Below, in pieces: positions 17,065 through 25,615 of a stretch of 64,000 nucleotides of DNA (positions are counted from its first letter, which is position 1; each line of letters starts with the position of its first letter). The stretch comes from Cryobacterium soli (GTDB taxonomy: Bacteria > Actinomycetota > Actinomycetes > Actinomycetales > Microbacteriaceae), in NCBI RefSeq assembly GCF_003611035.1, contig NZ_CP030033.1, positions 1,922,001 to 1,986,000 on the forward strand, written 5' to 3'. The position numbers were made by a program, and so were the translations under genes. The notes beneath the pieces were generated by a model that did no database searches, had not been told where the DNA came from, and was given only the letters and a program-made list of their open reading frames with translations.

Positions 17065-19545
17065 TCAGGGGGCGCGCACAGCGCCATCCGGGCCGACAGC
17101 AAGGATGCGCTGGGCGCCTGACTCGATCACCAGGGTCGCAATCTCGGGTCGGCCGGCTGGAAGCACCCGCACGGTGACCCGACCGTGCCCCACTGTGCCG
17201 AGCACCTCCGCGACGGTGCGGGCCAGGGCCGCGAGGCCGTCGGGCGGGCTGTCTCCGCTGTCGTCGAGCACGGTCACCTCGACGCCGCGCTGCCGGGCGG
17301 CCGTGACCGCCTCGGTGACCAGCGGCATGAACAGGGCGCGGCCGCGGATGGCATCACGAAGGCGCGCCTCCACAAGCAGGCACTGGGCGCGCTCCGTCGC
17401 GGTGAGCACGTGCGGCGCGGCCAGCAGCTGCAGGGTGGGCCGGGCGAGCAGGTTCACCCGTCTGAGTTCGGCTTTACGTTCATCCAAGGCCGCCACCGTG
17501 GTGGCGTCGCCGCGTGCGCGGGCAATGTCGTCCTGGGTGAGCACCCGCAAAGTGGCCTCGGTGCGGTCCAGCCCCACCACGAACAAGGTGCCGGCGAGCA
17601 GGGTGCCGGCGTGCCGGATCACCAGCTCAATGCCGGCCACCACCGTCTGACCGGTGACCACGGCCCACGCCATGGCGAGAAGCGCGAGCACGGCGTAGCC
17701 GATCCAGGCCGCCCGGATCTGGCCGCGGGCGGCCAACACCACCAAGATCAGGGTGATGGCGCCGAGGTGCCAGTGCGCGAAGGGAACTCCGCTGCGCGGC
17801 GGGAGGTAGAGGAACATCAGAACAGCGCCGATGCCGCACAGGCCGAGCACGACAGCCACCCGTACCCGTGGAAACGGCTCCCGGCCCGGGCGCATCAGCG
17901 ATATTGCCGCGAACACGATCGCCAGGTAGGCGGCGGCCATCTCTGTCAAGGGCCGGCCCGGCACGATGGCGATCATGGCGAGCACGCCGTGCACGAGCAC
18001 GAACAGCGCGAGAATAAGCCGGGGCAGCGGTGTGGAGAGGTCCAGCGACCGGGAGAGCGCGTAGGTTCTGGCCGTGCTCGGCGTCGGCGCTTCCGGCTGA
18101 CGCTCGGCGGAACGGCGGTCGCGCGGGAAGGTCTCGACAGGCTCGACCAGCGAAGAGGCGGGCTCGACCGGCGAAGGGGTGGCCTCGGCCGGCGAAGGGG
18201 GCGTGCTGCGCTCGGGGGCCCAGGCGATCACGACATCGGTACCGCGACCGGGGTGGGAGCGCACGTGGGCCGCACCGTTCGGCACCCGCCGCATACGTCC
18301 CACGATGCTCTCGGTGATGCCGAGGCGCTCCGGCGGCACCCGGTCGGGATCGAAGCCCACCCCGTTGTCGCTGACCGTCACCTGGAACCCATCGGACGTG
18401 GACACCACCGTCACGGTGCGCCGCACCGTTCTGGAGGAGACACGGGGCGGCCCCGCCGCCGAGGCAACGGAGTTGCGCAACGCCTCACCGACGGCGCCGA
18501 GCATGGCCGCCACGGCATCGGACGGAACCGTGCGCTCCACCGGCGCCGTACCGGCGGGCATGCCGGGGTTGTCGACCCGGACGACTGCCTCCGGCGCGAT
18601 CTGGCGGGTCAGCCGAGTGAGCCGACGCAGGAGGTCGGACACGAGTACGACCGGTTGCACCGGCGGGGAGCGAAGCGCATCAAGCTGCCAGAGGGTCTTC
18701 GAGGCGTGCTCGGCCACCACGGTCGGATCGGTGCGGCCGAGTCCAGCCATCAGCAGGGTGGAGATGACGCTGTCGTGCACGAGGGCGGCGATGGTCAAGC
18801 GTTCCTCGCGCCGGGCCACCCGGGCGGCCCGCCCGGCCTCGGCCTGCCGCGTGAGCAGGGTGGCTTCATCGACGCGGGCTGCGGCCCGGCGGGCCGCGAG
18901 GGTGAGGGCCACGAAGACGCTCACTAGCAACAGCGAATACAGGCCGTCGGCCAGGCCGATCAGGGCCGGGTTGGCGTCGGCCGAGGTGCTGAACCGCACC
19001 AGACCGCTCAGCGTGCAGGCGAGCGCCGTGAACGCCCAAGCTGCTCCACCCCGGGCGAAGATCGCCACGGCCACGCAGGGCACCCCGGTGAAGGTGATTG
19101 CCCAGGGGATGTCGGCCCCGGCCGGCAACGGTTCGGTGCGCACCAGCAGCCAGAATCCGGTGATTGCCACGAAACAGACCATTTCCGCGGCCACGATCAG
19201 GCGCAGCATCCGCACCGACGCCCACCGGGAACAGACCCCCAGCGTCACGGGCAGGCCGAACGATGCGACCCAGGCCGCCACGGCCAGCTCGGGGCTCGGG
19301 TGCCAGGCCTGCGCCGTGAAGGTGCCGATCGAGAGAACGCCGAAAATGCCCGCCGCGCACGCCACGGCGATGCAGAGCAGCCGGGTGAGGTTGGCCGTGG
19401 CGGTGAGGGACGGAACGGGGGTCTCGACAGGCTCGAGCAGCGGGGCCGGCTTGGTCTCGACAGGCTCGAGCAGTGGGGCCGGCTCGACCAGCGGGGTCGG
19501 CTCGACCGGCGCAGGAAGGTCGACCGGCGGATCCTGTGCGCTCAT
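17065..19545 (-). CDS. Fused sensor: histidine kinase module plus His-less kinase-like membrane module
   Basis: The ATG at 19545 overlaps the response regulator stop by four bases (ATGA). The 826-aa product has two halves. The first (about 50-445) has six membrane helices, the HisKA_3-like ALVHDSVISTLL with His257, an N-box EALRNS (355-360), the G1 motif DNGVGF (393-398) and GRGTD (433-437), so it looks catalytically competent. The second (about 505-826) again has several membrane helices and a coiled stretch ERKAELRRVNLLARPTL, but no phosphoacceptor His and no ATP-binding motifs. The N-terminus and the linker carry LLEPVET/LVEPVET peptides encoded by repeat DNA. The layout mirrors the two separate genes at 21069-23701. 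Confidence 0.85.
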   Translation of the reverse strand: MSAQDPPVDLPAPVEPTPLVEPAPLLEPVETKPAPLLEPVETPVPSLTATANLTRLLCIAVACAAGIFGVLSIGTFTAQAWHPSPELAVAAWVASFGLPVTLGVCSRWASVRMLRLIVAAEMVCFVAITGFWLLVRTEPLPAGADIPWAITFTGVPCVAVAIFARGGAAWAFTALACTLSGLVRFSTSADANPALIGLADGLYSLLLVSVFVALTLAARRAAARVDEATLLTRQAEAGRAARVARREERLTIAALVHDSVISTLLMAGLGRTDPTVVAEHASKTLWQLDALRSPPVQPVVLVSDLLRRLTRLTRQIAPEAVVRVDNPGMPAGTAPVERTVPSDAVAAMLGAVGEALRNSVASAAGPPRVSSRTVRRTVTVVSTSDGFQVTVSDNGVGFDPDRVPPERLGITESIVGRMRRVPNGAAHVRSHPGRGTDVVIAWAPERSTPPSPAEATPSPVEPASSLVEPVETFPRDRRSAERQPEAPTPSTARTYALSRSLDLSTPLPRLILALFVLVHGVLAMIAIVPGRPLTEMAAAYLAIVFAAISLMRPGREPFPRVRVAVVLGLCGIGAVLMFLYLPPRSGVPFAHWHLGAITLILVVLAARGQIRAAWIGYAVLALLAMAWAVVTGQTVVAGIELVIRHAGTLLAGTLFVVGLDRTEATLRVLTQDDIARARGDATTVAALDERKAELRRVNLLARPTLQLLAAPHVLTATERAQCLLVEARLRDAIRGRALFMPLVTEAVTAARQRGVEVTVLDDSGDSPPDGLAALARTVAEVLGTVGHGRVTVRVLPAGRPEIATLVIESGAQRILAVGPDGAVRAP
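18130..18152. repeat. VEPVET-type repeat arm inside the kinase linker
   Basis: GGTCTCGACAGGCTCGACC followed by AGCG lies in the segment that links the two modules of the fused kinase, where it encodes SLVEPVET. Degenerate partial copies (GCTCGACCGGCG) follow immediately. The frame is kept. The same element appears in intergenic DNA elsewhere in the window. Confidence 0.8.
19420..19473. repeat. Two VEPVET-type repeat arms inside the kinase N-terminus
   Basis: Two direct copies of GGTCTCGACAGGCTCGAG (19420 and 19453) are spaced 33 bp apart, that is 11 codons, and encode LLEPVETKPAP and LLEPVETPVPS before the first membrane helix. Further shortened copies (GGCTCGACCAGCGG, GGCTCGACCGGCG) extend to about 19530. 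The N-terminal 45 residues of the kinase appear to be made of this repeat. Confidence 0.82.
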
Positions 19546-20192
19546 GAGCGTCCGGGCAGCGGCAGGATGCCGTCCTCCAACGCACGCTTGTACAGGTCGA
19601 TCTTGGTGCTGGCGGGCCGGCCCACCCGTTCGTACTTCGAGCGCACCCGGCGGATGTAGTCCACCACGGTGAGCTCGGACAGCCCGGTGTGCGAGGCCAC
19701 CAAGGGCGCCTTCGCCCCAGCCGCGTAGAGCGAAAGCACTTCCCGTTCCCGGGGGCTGAGGCCGGCGTCGGACAGGTCGGGGTCGCCGTCCAGTGCCGCC
19801 GCCCACTCCGTGGAGGCGATGGTGTCGCCCGCCGCGGCCCGGGTGACAGCGTCGAGGAGCACATTGGCCGGTTCGGACTTGCGCACGACGCCGAGCACAC
19901 CGCTGCGGGCGGCAGCCCGCATGAGCTGGGCATCGTCGCCGCCGGTGAACGCGAGCACCGCCGCACCCGCGGCACGGAGCCGGTCGACGTTGTCGGTGAC
20001 CGTGGAACCGTCGGAGAGCCGCAGGTCTAGGATGACGAGGTCGATGTGGGACTCCCCCGCCTCGTCGAGCAGCTCTGCTACCGTGGCGACCGTAGCCACC
20101 ACGTGGATTTCCGGGATGGTGTCGAAGAGACCCGCGAACCCGCGGGCGACGATCTCGTGGTCGTCGATCAACGCGACCCGGTACCTGTGCAT
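19542..20192 (-). CDS. NarL/LuxR-type response regulator
   Basis: The 216-aa protein has an N-terminal receiver with DDH (acidic pocket), VILDLRL (phosphoacceptor Asp), AFTGG and VVRKSE (the conserved Lys), followed by a LuxR-type helix-turn-helix, LSPREREVLSLYAAG ... LTVVDYIRRVRSKYERVG. It should bind DNA as a phosphorylated dimer. I chose the ATG at 20192 because the receiver begins there; the frame upstream belongs to no domain. It overlaps the fused kinase by four bases. It is the only response regulator in a locus with three kinase-like modules in addition to one in fusion, so it probably integrates several inputs. Confidence 0.92.
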   Translation of the reverse strand: MHRYRVALIDDHEIVARGFAGLFDTIPEIHVVATVATVAELLDEAGESHIDLVILDLRLSDGSTVTDNVDRLRAAGAAVLAFTGGDDAQLMRAAARSGVLGVVRKSEPANVLLDAVTRAAAGDTIASTEWAAALDGDPDLSDAGLSPREREVLSLYAAGAKAPLVASHTGLSELTVVDYIRRVRSKYERVGRPASTKIDLYKRALEDGILPLPGRS

Positions 20193-20262
20193 ACTCTTCC
20201 TCTCGCTGCCCCCGCAACGGGTGCCCTGATAAATGACGGCTTCCACCGATTGAGCTGGATGC

Positions 20263-21012
20263 TTAGTGTGGTGAAGGGGAACGCGCCGGGGGGCTGGCTG
20301 GGGCGCTCTCGACGAAACTGCCTGCGTTCTGCGGGCTCCCGTCGGTTGAGCGCCCCCGCTCCTGGCCACCATGCTCCGGGTCGTGCCGCAGCGCTTCGCG
20401 GCGGCGGTTGTTGAGCACGCCGTGGCTCTCTTCGAGGTAACACGAGCCGCAGAGCGATTCGTAGGTGACCTCCACGCCGTCGATGGCAACCTGGTCGCCG
20501 TCGAAGACGAAGGACCCGTCGACCTTGCGGCCGTTGAAGACGGCCTTGCGCCCGCACCGGCAGATGGTCTTGAGCTCCTCCAGGCTGTGCGCCACCTCGA
20601 GTAAACGGCGGCTGCCGGGGAACGCGACGGTCTGGAAATCGGTGCGGATGCCGTACGCCAGCACCGGCACATTCTCGATGATGGCGATCCGCAGCAGGTC
20701 ATCCACCTGGGGTTCGGTGAGGAACTGGGCCTCGTCGACGAGCAGGGCGCTCACGTCCAGGCCGGTGCCCGCGAGCACGCCGGCGCGGTGCTCCTGGAAC
20801 GCGGCATACGCATCCGTTTCGGGGGTGAGCAGGAAGTCGACCCCGCGGGTGACGCCCAGGCGGGAGAGGATGCCGCGGTCGCCCTTGGTGTCGATGGACG
20901 GTTTGGTGAGCAGCACCCGGTGGCCGCGCTCCTCGTAGTTGTAGGCGGCCTGGAGCATTGAGGTGCTCTTGCCGCTGTTCATCGCCCCGTATCGGAAATA
21001 CAGTTTCGCCAT
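20263..21012 (-). CDS. tdk: Thymidine kinase
   Basis: The 249-aa protein starts MAKLYFRYGAMNSGKST, with a P-loop right at the N-terminus, and shows LLVDEAQFL (Walker B/lasso region) and two zinc-binding Cys pairs, CRCG and CGSC, typical of type II thymidine kinases. It phosphorylates thymidine to dTMP in salvage. The family core ends near residue 205; the last 45 residues are Pro/Ser/Arg-rich and have no match. It lies between the His-less membrane protein and the response regulator on the same strand, with short spacers of 56 and 70 bp, so it is probably co-transcribed with the signalling genes. I see no functional reason for that link. Confidence 0.95.
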   Translation of the reverse strand: MAKLYFRYGAMNSGKSTSMLQAAYNYEERGHRVLLTKPSIDTKGDRGILSRLGVTRGVDFLLTPETDAYAAFQEHRAGVLAGTGLDVSALLVDEAQFLTEPQVDDLLRIAIIENVPVLAYGIRTDFQTVAFPGSRRLLEVAHSLEELKTICRCGRKAVFNGRKVDGSFVFDGDQVAIDGVEVTYESLCGSCYLEESHGVLNNRRREALRHDPEHGGQERGRSTDGSPQNAGSFVESAPASPPARSPSPH

Positions 21013-21068
21013 TACCGCCGGTACCGCCTTGCCCTGTCGGAATTGCGCCGCAAGCGGCCGTTCACCTT

Positions 21069-22391
21069 TCAGCGTACTTGGCGGGAGGCTTTCGGCGCGC
21101 GCACCCCAGTGGGGGTGGCCGGGGTCGCGGGCGCTTCCGCGGTCGGCGGGCGGGCGTCGGTGCGCAGGCCGTCGAACTCGATGGTCAACGACGGGCGCCG
21201 CACGGTGACCCGCACATTGGCGAAGGACACCCGGATGACGCCCAGATACGGCCGGAGCAGCGCCCGCACCCGCCGCGGCGGCAGGTCGAGGGCGGCCTGG
21301 ATGGTGATGGTGTCGACGCGCGCGGGCTGGGGTGCGGCGGCGAGCACGCCGAGCGGCCGCAGGGCGGCGGGCGCGACAGCGGCGGCCGGGCCGGGCGCCC
21401 CCGCGATCTGCACGACCAGGCTGTGCGGGTCGAAGCCGGGCGCGGCACAGAGGGCCCCGATCAGCGCCGCCGTTGCGGCCCGCTGTTCGGCGCTGAACGC
21501 CGTGGCCCGATGCTCGGGGTCGGCGACGACGAGCAGCCCCGGTGTGCCGCGTTCGGTGAGAGCGGCCCGTTCCCGGGTGGCGACGGTGTCGAGCCAGGTG
21601 CGGTCGATCTCGGCGACCAGGCTCCGGCGCACCTCGGCGGCCAGATGGCCGGCCTGGGCGATGTCGAGCGCGGTGACGGCGCCCTTGTCGAGCAGGGCGG
21701 TGAGGAAGGGGATCACGCCGGACTTCAGCGCGGTGACCTGCTGCTCCACCACGGCACGGGCCATCTGGCCGCGGGCCTCCTCGGTACGGGCGACGATGGC
21801 GCGGCGCGCATCCGCCTGCCAGGCGAGGATCGACTGCACGATGCGACGCGAGTACGCGGCGCCGGCCGCGGCGGGCGCGAGGATCTGGATGGCCGAGACG
21901 ATCGCGTAGACGGCGATGGGCACGTCGACCCGGAACGATCCGGCCTGCGGCAGGGTCACCGCGACGGCGATGAGGCTCGCGACCGCACCGGAGAGGATGA
22001 TTTCCCGCCAGGGGCGGTAGGGCGCCAGCGCGAGGAGGAGCAGGCCGATGCAGACCGGGCCGAAGTCGTCTTGCACGAGCAGGTTCCCACCCCACCGGCT
22101 GAGCTGCTCGAGCAGGTAACCGAACACGGCCAGGCTCACCATGATGAGGTGCATCCGGGCGCCGAAGGGCGAGTGCGCCGGCTGTGTGGCGATCACCAGG
22201 GTGCCCGCCGCCGCGGCCATGGCCAGGATGGCGAGGGTCGCCAGCAGCGGATTCTGCACCTGGTCGGACTGCAGCACGGTGGCGATCACGGAGTAGCAGA
22301 GCACGAAGGCCGCCACGGCGGGCGCCAGGGGCCAGGCGGCGAGGGTGCCGAGCGGGTCGAGGCGCTGCTGGGTGGCGCGGCGGGCGATCAC
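21069..22391 (-). CDS. Kinase-like membrane protein without phosphoacceptor His
   Basis: The GTG at 22391 overlaps the upstream kinase stop by four bases (GTGA). The 440-aa protein has about seven membrane helices (22-40, 48-68, 80-95, 112-124, 131-148, 156-178), then a helical stretch ARGQMARAVVEQQVTALKSG where a HisKA_3 helix would be. No His-Asp pair is present there, and the C-terminal third lacks N, G1 and G2 ATP-binding motifs. It resembles the second half of the fused kinase in topology and order. A role as a heteromeric partner or sensor subunit of the kinase encoded just upstream is my inference. No characterised homologue is recognised. Confidence 0.72.
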   Translation of the reverse strand: MIARRATQQRLDPLGTLAAWPLAPAVAAFVLCYSVIATVLQSDQVQNPLLATLAILAMAAAAGTLVIATQPAHSPFGARMHLIMVSLAVFGYLLEQLSRWGGNLLVQDDFGPVCIGLLLLALAPYRPWREIILSGAVASLIAVAVTLPQAGSFRVDVPIAVYAIVSAIQILAPAAAGAAYSRRIVQSILAWQADARRAIVARTEEARGQMARAVVEQQVTALKSGVIPFLTALLDKGAVTALDIAQAGHLAAEVRRSLVAEIDRTWLDTVATRERAALTERGTPGLLVVADPEHRATAFSAEQRAATAALIGALCAAPGFDPHSLVVQIAGAPGPAAAVAPAALRPLGVLAAAPQPARVDTITIQAALDLPPRRVRALLRPYLGVIRVSFANVRVTVRRPSLTIEFDGLRTDARPPTAEAPATPATPTGVRAPKASRQVR

Positions 22392-23701
22392 GGGGCGACC
22401 GCGCCGTCGGGCGTGCCGGAGGGAGTGGACGCGCCGGTGTCCGGGGCGGCCGGGTCGCCGGGCGTGCTGTCTGGGGTGGGCGCGGAAGATACCGGGGTGC
22501 TGGCGGGCGCGGGGCCGGCGGGCAGGGTGAGCAGTACCGAGGTGCCCGCGCCGGGGCGCGACCAGATCACCACGGAGCCGCCGAGTCGCTCGATGCGTTT
22601 GCGCACCGACTGCCGCAGCCCCAACCGGTCGGAGCCGGTCTCGGCCTCCATGAAACCGCGTCCGGCATCGAGCACCATCACCGAGACGTTCTGGTCGTCG
22701 GCCTCGATGACCACCTCGGCGGAGACGATGCCGGCGTGCAGCAGCACGTTGACCAGGCACTGCTGCACGGCCAGGCCGAGCTCGCGATCGCTCTCGGGAC
22801 TGAGCCGGCCGAGGGCCTCTTTGTCGCCGGTGATGTCGACGACGAGACCACGGTCACGACTGCGGTCGATGGCCCGGAACACGGCACTGGAAAGCCATCC
22901 GTCGCTGCCCGCCGGAGCGCCGGCGCTCCGTTCGTCGACGTGGGTGAGCCAGTCCCGGTCGGCGAGGGTCTGCAGGGTCTCGCGCAGCCCGGCCTCGAGG
23001 CCGCGGCTGAGCGGACCCGGCTTGGCGCGGGCCACCGAGACGAGCTGGTTGAGGGTGGTGTCGTGCATCAGGGCGATGGCCCGCACGTCGAAGTCGTGGC
23101 GCAGGATGCGCGATTCGTCGTCTTGCACCGCCCGGTGGATGGCCGGCTGCGCGGCGCGACCGTGCCGGCGGGCGAGCCCGTCGAGCAGCATCACGGCCAC
23201 CAGGAAGAGGTAGGTCACGATGGTGAACACGTCGGGCCGGTCGGGCACGGCGGTCTGCGAGACGGCCAGGGTGGCGGCGACCTCCGCGAGGAGGAATCCG
23301 ACGGTGCTCCACAGCACGCCGACGAGCGCCCCTGAACCGGCGCCGCCGACCATGATGAGCGCCATCTTGGGCAGGGAGATGAGGAACATGTCCGAGGACG
23401 GGAACACCCCCGGCATGCCGAGCACCGCGCCGGTGAATAAATAGGTACACACCGCGCCGAGCACCAGGTAGGCGATGGTGAGCGGCACCGTGCGCCACTT
23501 GGCCAGCAGCGCGAGCATGGCGGCCATGCCCAGAAGCGCGGCGACGGTGACCTGGAGCCGGTCGGTGACCGGGGACACGCTCAGCGCAAGCACCGACAGC
23601 AGCGCACCGGCCAGGCAGACCAGGCCGAACCAGTGCGACGCGCGCGCGAGGGCACGGCTCAACGTGGCCTGAACCAGGTGGCCGGGTAACCCTAGTGACA
23701 T
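22388..23701 (-). CDS. Sensor histidine kinase of the HisKA_3-like type
   Basis: I set the start at the ATG at 23701, which follows GGAGAGGG. The 437-aa protein has about six N-terminal membrane helices (25-175), a dimerisation helix IALMHDTTLNQLVSVAR with His213, an N-box CLVNVLLHAG (Asn318), G1 motif LDAGRGF (344-350) and GAGTSVLL (384-391). It should autophosphorylate and pass phosphate to the NarL-type regulator downstream. The final 40 residues are Pro/Ser/Thr-rich. It is the first gene of the five-gene operon. No extracellular ligand-binding domain is evident, so the signal is probably sensed within the membrane. Confidence 0.87.
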   Translation of the reverse strand: MSLGLPGHLVQATLSRALARASHWFGLVCLAGALLSVLALSVSPVTDRLQVTVAALLGMAAMLALLAKWRTVPLTIAYLVLGAVCTYLFTGAVLGMPGVFPSSDMFLISLPKMALIMVGGAGSGALVGVLWSTVGFLLAEVAATLAVSQTAVPDRPDVFTIVTYLFLVAVMLLDGLARRHGRAAQPAIHRAVQDDESRILRHDFDVRAIALMHDTTLNQLVSVARAKPGPLSRGLEAGLRETLQTLADRDWLTHVDERSAGAPAGSDGWLSSAVFRAIDRSRDRGLVVDITGDKEALGRLSPESDRELGLAVQQCLVNVLLHAGIVSAEVVIEADDQNVSVMVLDAGRGFMEAETGSDRLGLRQSVRKRIERLGGSVVIWSRPGAGTSVLLTLPAGPAPASTPVSSAPTPDSTPGDPAAPDTGASTPSGTPDGAVAP

Positions 23702-24036
23702 CGCGCCCTCTCCGCCTCTGATTATCTCAGGTGCACGAGGGCGTGTCAGTCGGCACATCCTGACTTGATCGTGTCAAAGACTCGCAGAATTCGTCATTTC
23801 CGACGGCACGGTGCATCGCGGGTCGCGGGTGCCGTTTCACCACCCCGTCCAGGGCCGTGAGCCCAAGACCGAATGCCAAGGCAACTTGAGGGCACGGCTC
23901 AGGGCTGATCGCCCCGCAGTGACGTACCGTGGTGCCCCGCTACTGCCCGGTGCGACAGCACCACAATCTGGGTCAGAGTGACGGTGTTGCCTTGCCCAGA
24001 AACCTGCAGGAAACTCAATCCCGCTAAAATCCGCGG
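23702..24036. other. Divergent intergenic region between kinase operon and acyltransferase
   Basis: This 335-bp region contains promoters for both directions. Next to the acyltransferase a TAAAAT box (24025-24030) ends six bases before its ATG. I see no gene, no repeat and no clear operator. Confidence 0.5.
24025..24030 (+). promoter_or_regulatory. -10 box of a probable leaderless promoter
   Basis: TAAAAT is separated from the ATG at 24037 by only CCGCGG. This spacing places the transcription start at or next to the start codon, and no Shine-Dalgarno sequence is present. No convincing -35 box was seen. Confidence 0.55.
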
Positions 24037-25257
24037 ATGGAGATAACAGAAAACAAAGACGGCCGTGCGCGAATCGATTACCTCGACGGGCTTCGCGCCA
24101 GTCTCCTTCTTCTTGGCATCCCCTTTCATGCGGCACTCGCGTTCTCTGGCGAGACGTGGTTCGTAACGAGTCCGGACAAATCGAATTTTCTTTACGCGCT
24201 GTCGGAGTTCCTGCATGTGTGGCGTATGCCAGCATTCTTCATTGTGGCGGGGTTTTTTGCCGTGATGATGCTTCGGAGGAGACCTGCGGGCCGGTGGTGG
24301 AAAGGGCGACTCAGGCGACTCGGGATCCCCCTTCTATTTGGAATGATCATCCTGAATCCATTGCAGTGGATCACCCTTGGATACTTCGACACGATGTCAT
24401 CGTCGTCAGCGTTCGCCCTCGCTATGTCGAAGGCGCTCCCGCCCTCGTTCTACTGGACCATGCACCTGTGGTTCCTCGTAGAGCTCCTGATCTACTGCGC
24501 CATCGTTGCGGCAATCTTCGCGACACCGTTGCGCTCACACACATCTCGCATTGTCGGCCGGTGCGTCAGCTGGATCATCAATCACCCTGTAGCCGGAATC
24601 GCAATCTATCTAGTGGTCCTCTCGATGCTGGTCGGCGCGGGTTTGGCTGCATGGCAGGTTCTCGATCTCGGAACGGTATTCGCTGGCCTAATCTCTCGCA
24701 ACATTGTCATCTTCGCGCCGGCATTCCTTACCGGTTGTCTGCTCGCAACGCGATCAGACCTTCTGAGCGCATTCACCCGCATCTCAATGCCGGCACTCTC
24801 AATAGTGGGCTTCGGATGCGTAGCCGTGATTCTGGTCATCGAGCTAGGACTTTCAAGCGAGTCGTCCGCGATTCTCTCACTGCAGTCGATCGCCTGGACA
24901 GTAGGAGGGCTGACCCTGTCAGCGGTGGTTTTCGCCATCGCATCGAAGGTCTTCGTCAAACCGAGCTCGCTCGTCAGAGTGATAGTAGACGCGTCGCTGG
25001 TGGTGTATCTGTTGCATCAACCGTTGATCATCCTGATTGGGAATCTACTGATCGATCTACGCATCACAGGCGTGGTGGCCTGGGTAGTCACGGTTGCCAG
25101 CACTCTCATCATTGCGCTACTGGCCTACGAGGCGGTGAATCGCGTGCCTGGAATGCGTTTTCTGATGTCAGGACGCGCCGATCGAGGCTGGAGTTTTCTC
25201 GATCTGCGGAACAACTTGCCTGAAGCTGCTGCACGAGCGTCGAGCCAAGGTCGCTAG
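24037..25257 (+). CDS. Acyltransferase 3 family membrane protein (OpgC/OafA-like)
   Basis: The 406-aa polytopic protein begins with IDYLDGLRASLLLLGIPFHA (Arg20 and His31 match the conserved Arg/His of acyltransferase family 3) and has FYWTMHLWFLVELL, the HLWFL motif of the OpgC/MdoC-like branch, then VYLLHQPLIILIG. Members transfer acyl or succinyl groups to extracellular glycans or lipids. It is a full-length gene with about ten membrane helices. Its GC content is lower than that of the neighbours on either side, which hints at acquisition. It could replace the broken acyltransferase at 2741, but that is speculation. Confidence 0.85.
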   Translation: MEITENKDGRARIDYLDGLRASLLLLGIPFHAALAFSGETWFVTSPDKSNFLYALSEFLHVWRMPAFFIVAGFFAVMMLRRRPAGRWWKGRLRRLGIPLLFGMIILNPLQWITLGYFDTMSSSSAFALAMSKALPPSFYWTMHLWFLVELLIYCAIVAAIFATPLRSHTSRIVGRCVSWIINHPVAGIAIYLVVLSMLVGAGLAAWQVLDLGTVFAGLISRNIVIFAPAFLTGCLLATRSDLLSAFTRISMPALSIVGFGCVAVILVIELGLSSESSAILSLQSIAWTVGGLTLSAVVFAIASKVFVKPSSLVRVIVDASLVVYLLHQPLIILIGNLLIDLRITGVVAWVVTVASTLIIALLAYEAVNRVPGMRFLMSGRADRGWSFLDLRNNLPEAAARASSQGR

Positions 25258-25615
25258 GGTCTAGCGCGACCGCGCGCACCTTTCAGGAATTTCCATTTAC
25301 CTCTTTTTCGCAGTTGATAGTTGGTTGTCGCCATGCGCGCTGGGCACGAAGCCTGGCCGGACCCTTCCCAGTCATACGGATCTATGATCAGCCGGGTGCG
25401 AGGTTCGCTGGGCACCCTGGCCGCGTGCGCAGCCAGGAGTGCGCCGATGACCTCGGCAGTGCTCAGGCGCTCTAGTCAAGCAGCAGGGCAGTCTGCACGG
25501 GTTAGGCAACCGCCTCGACAGCGTCCACCCACGCCGCGCCGCGCCGTTCGACCAGATGGGAATACCGACGGTAGCGTCAAACCACCAAACAAGGCTGGTG
25601 CCCGCGAGTGGACGT
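25258..25615. other. Non-coding gap between convergent genes
   Basis: These 358 bp lie between the 3' ends of the acyltransferase and the radical SAM gene. Frames on both strands are short and without domain. No hairpin with a T run was found. It may be gene debris next to the low-GC acyltransferase. Confidence 0.45.

Noticed and set aside
19546..20217. N-terminal extension of the fused kinase to 1050 residues
   Set aside because: This part is antisense-frame readthrough of the response regulator gene, Arg-rich and without domain. The ATGA overlap at 19542-19545 is the natural start.
21013..22095. Extension of thymidine kinase to 610 residues
   Set aside because: The family starts with the P-loop at MAKLYFRYGAMNSGKS; the upstream frame is a shadow of the kinase-like gene.
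20958..23213. 751-codon open frame on the plus strand
   Set aside because: It is antisense to the kinase genes, rich in Arg/Gly/His without any domain, and results from the high GC content. Similar antisense frames at 28089-29540, 39045-41360, 51272-53611 and 53380-54825 were dropped for the same reason.
23837..24235. Minus-strand frames of 105-132 codons
   Set aside because: They overlap the start of the acyltransferase, have no domain, and no ribosome binding site.
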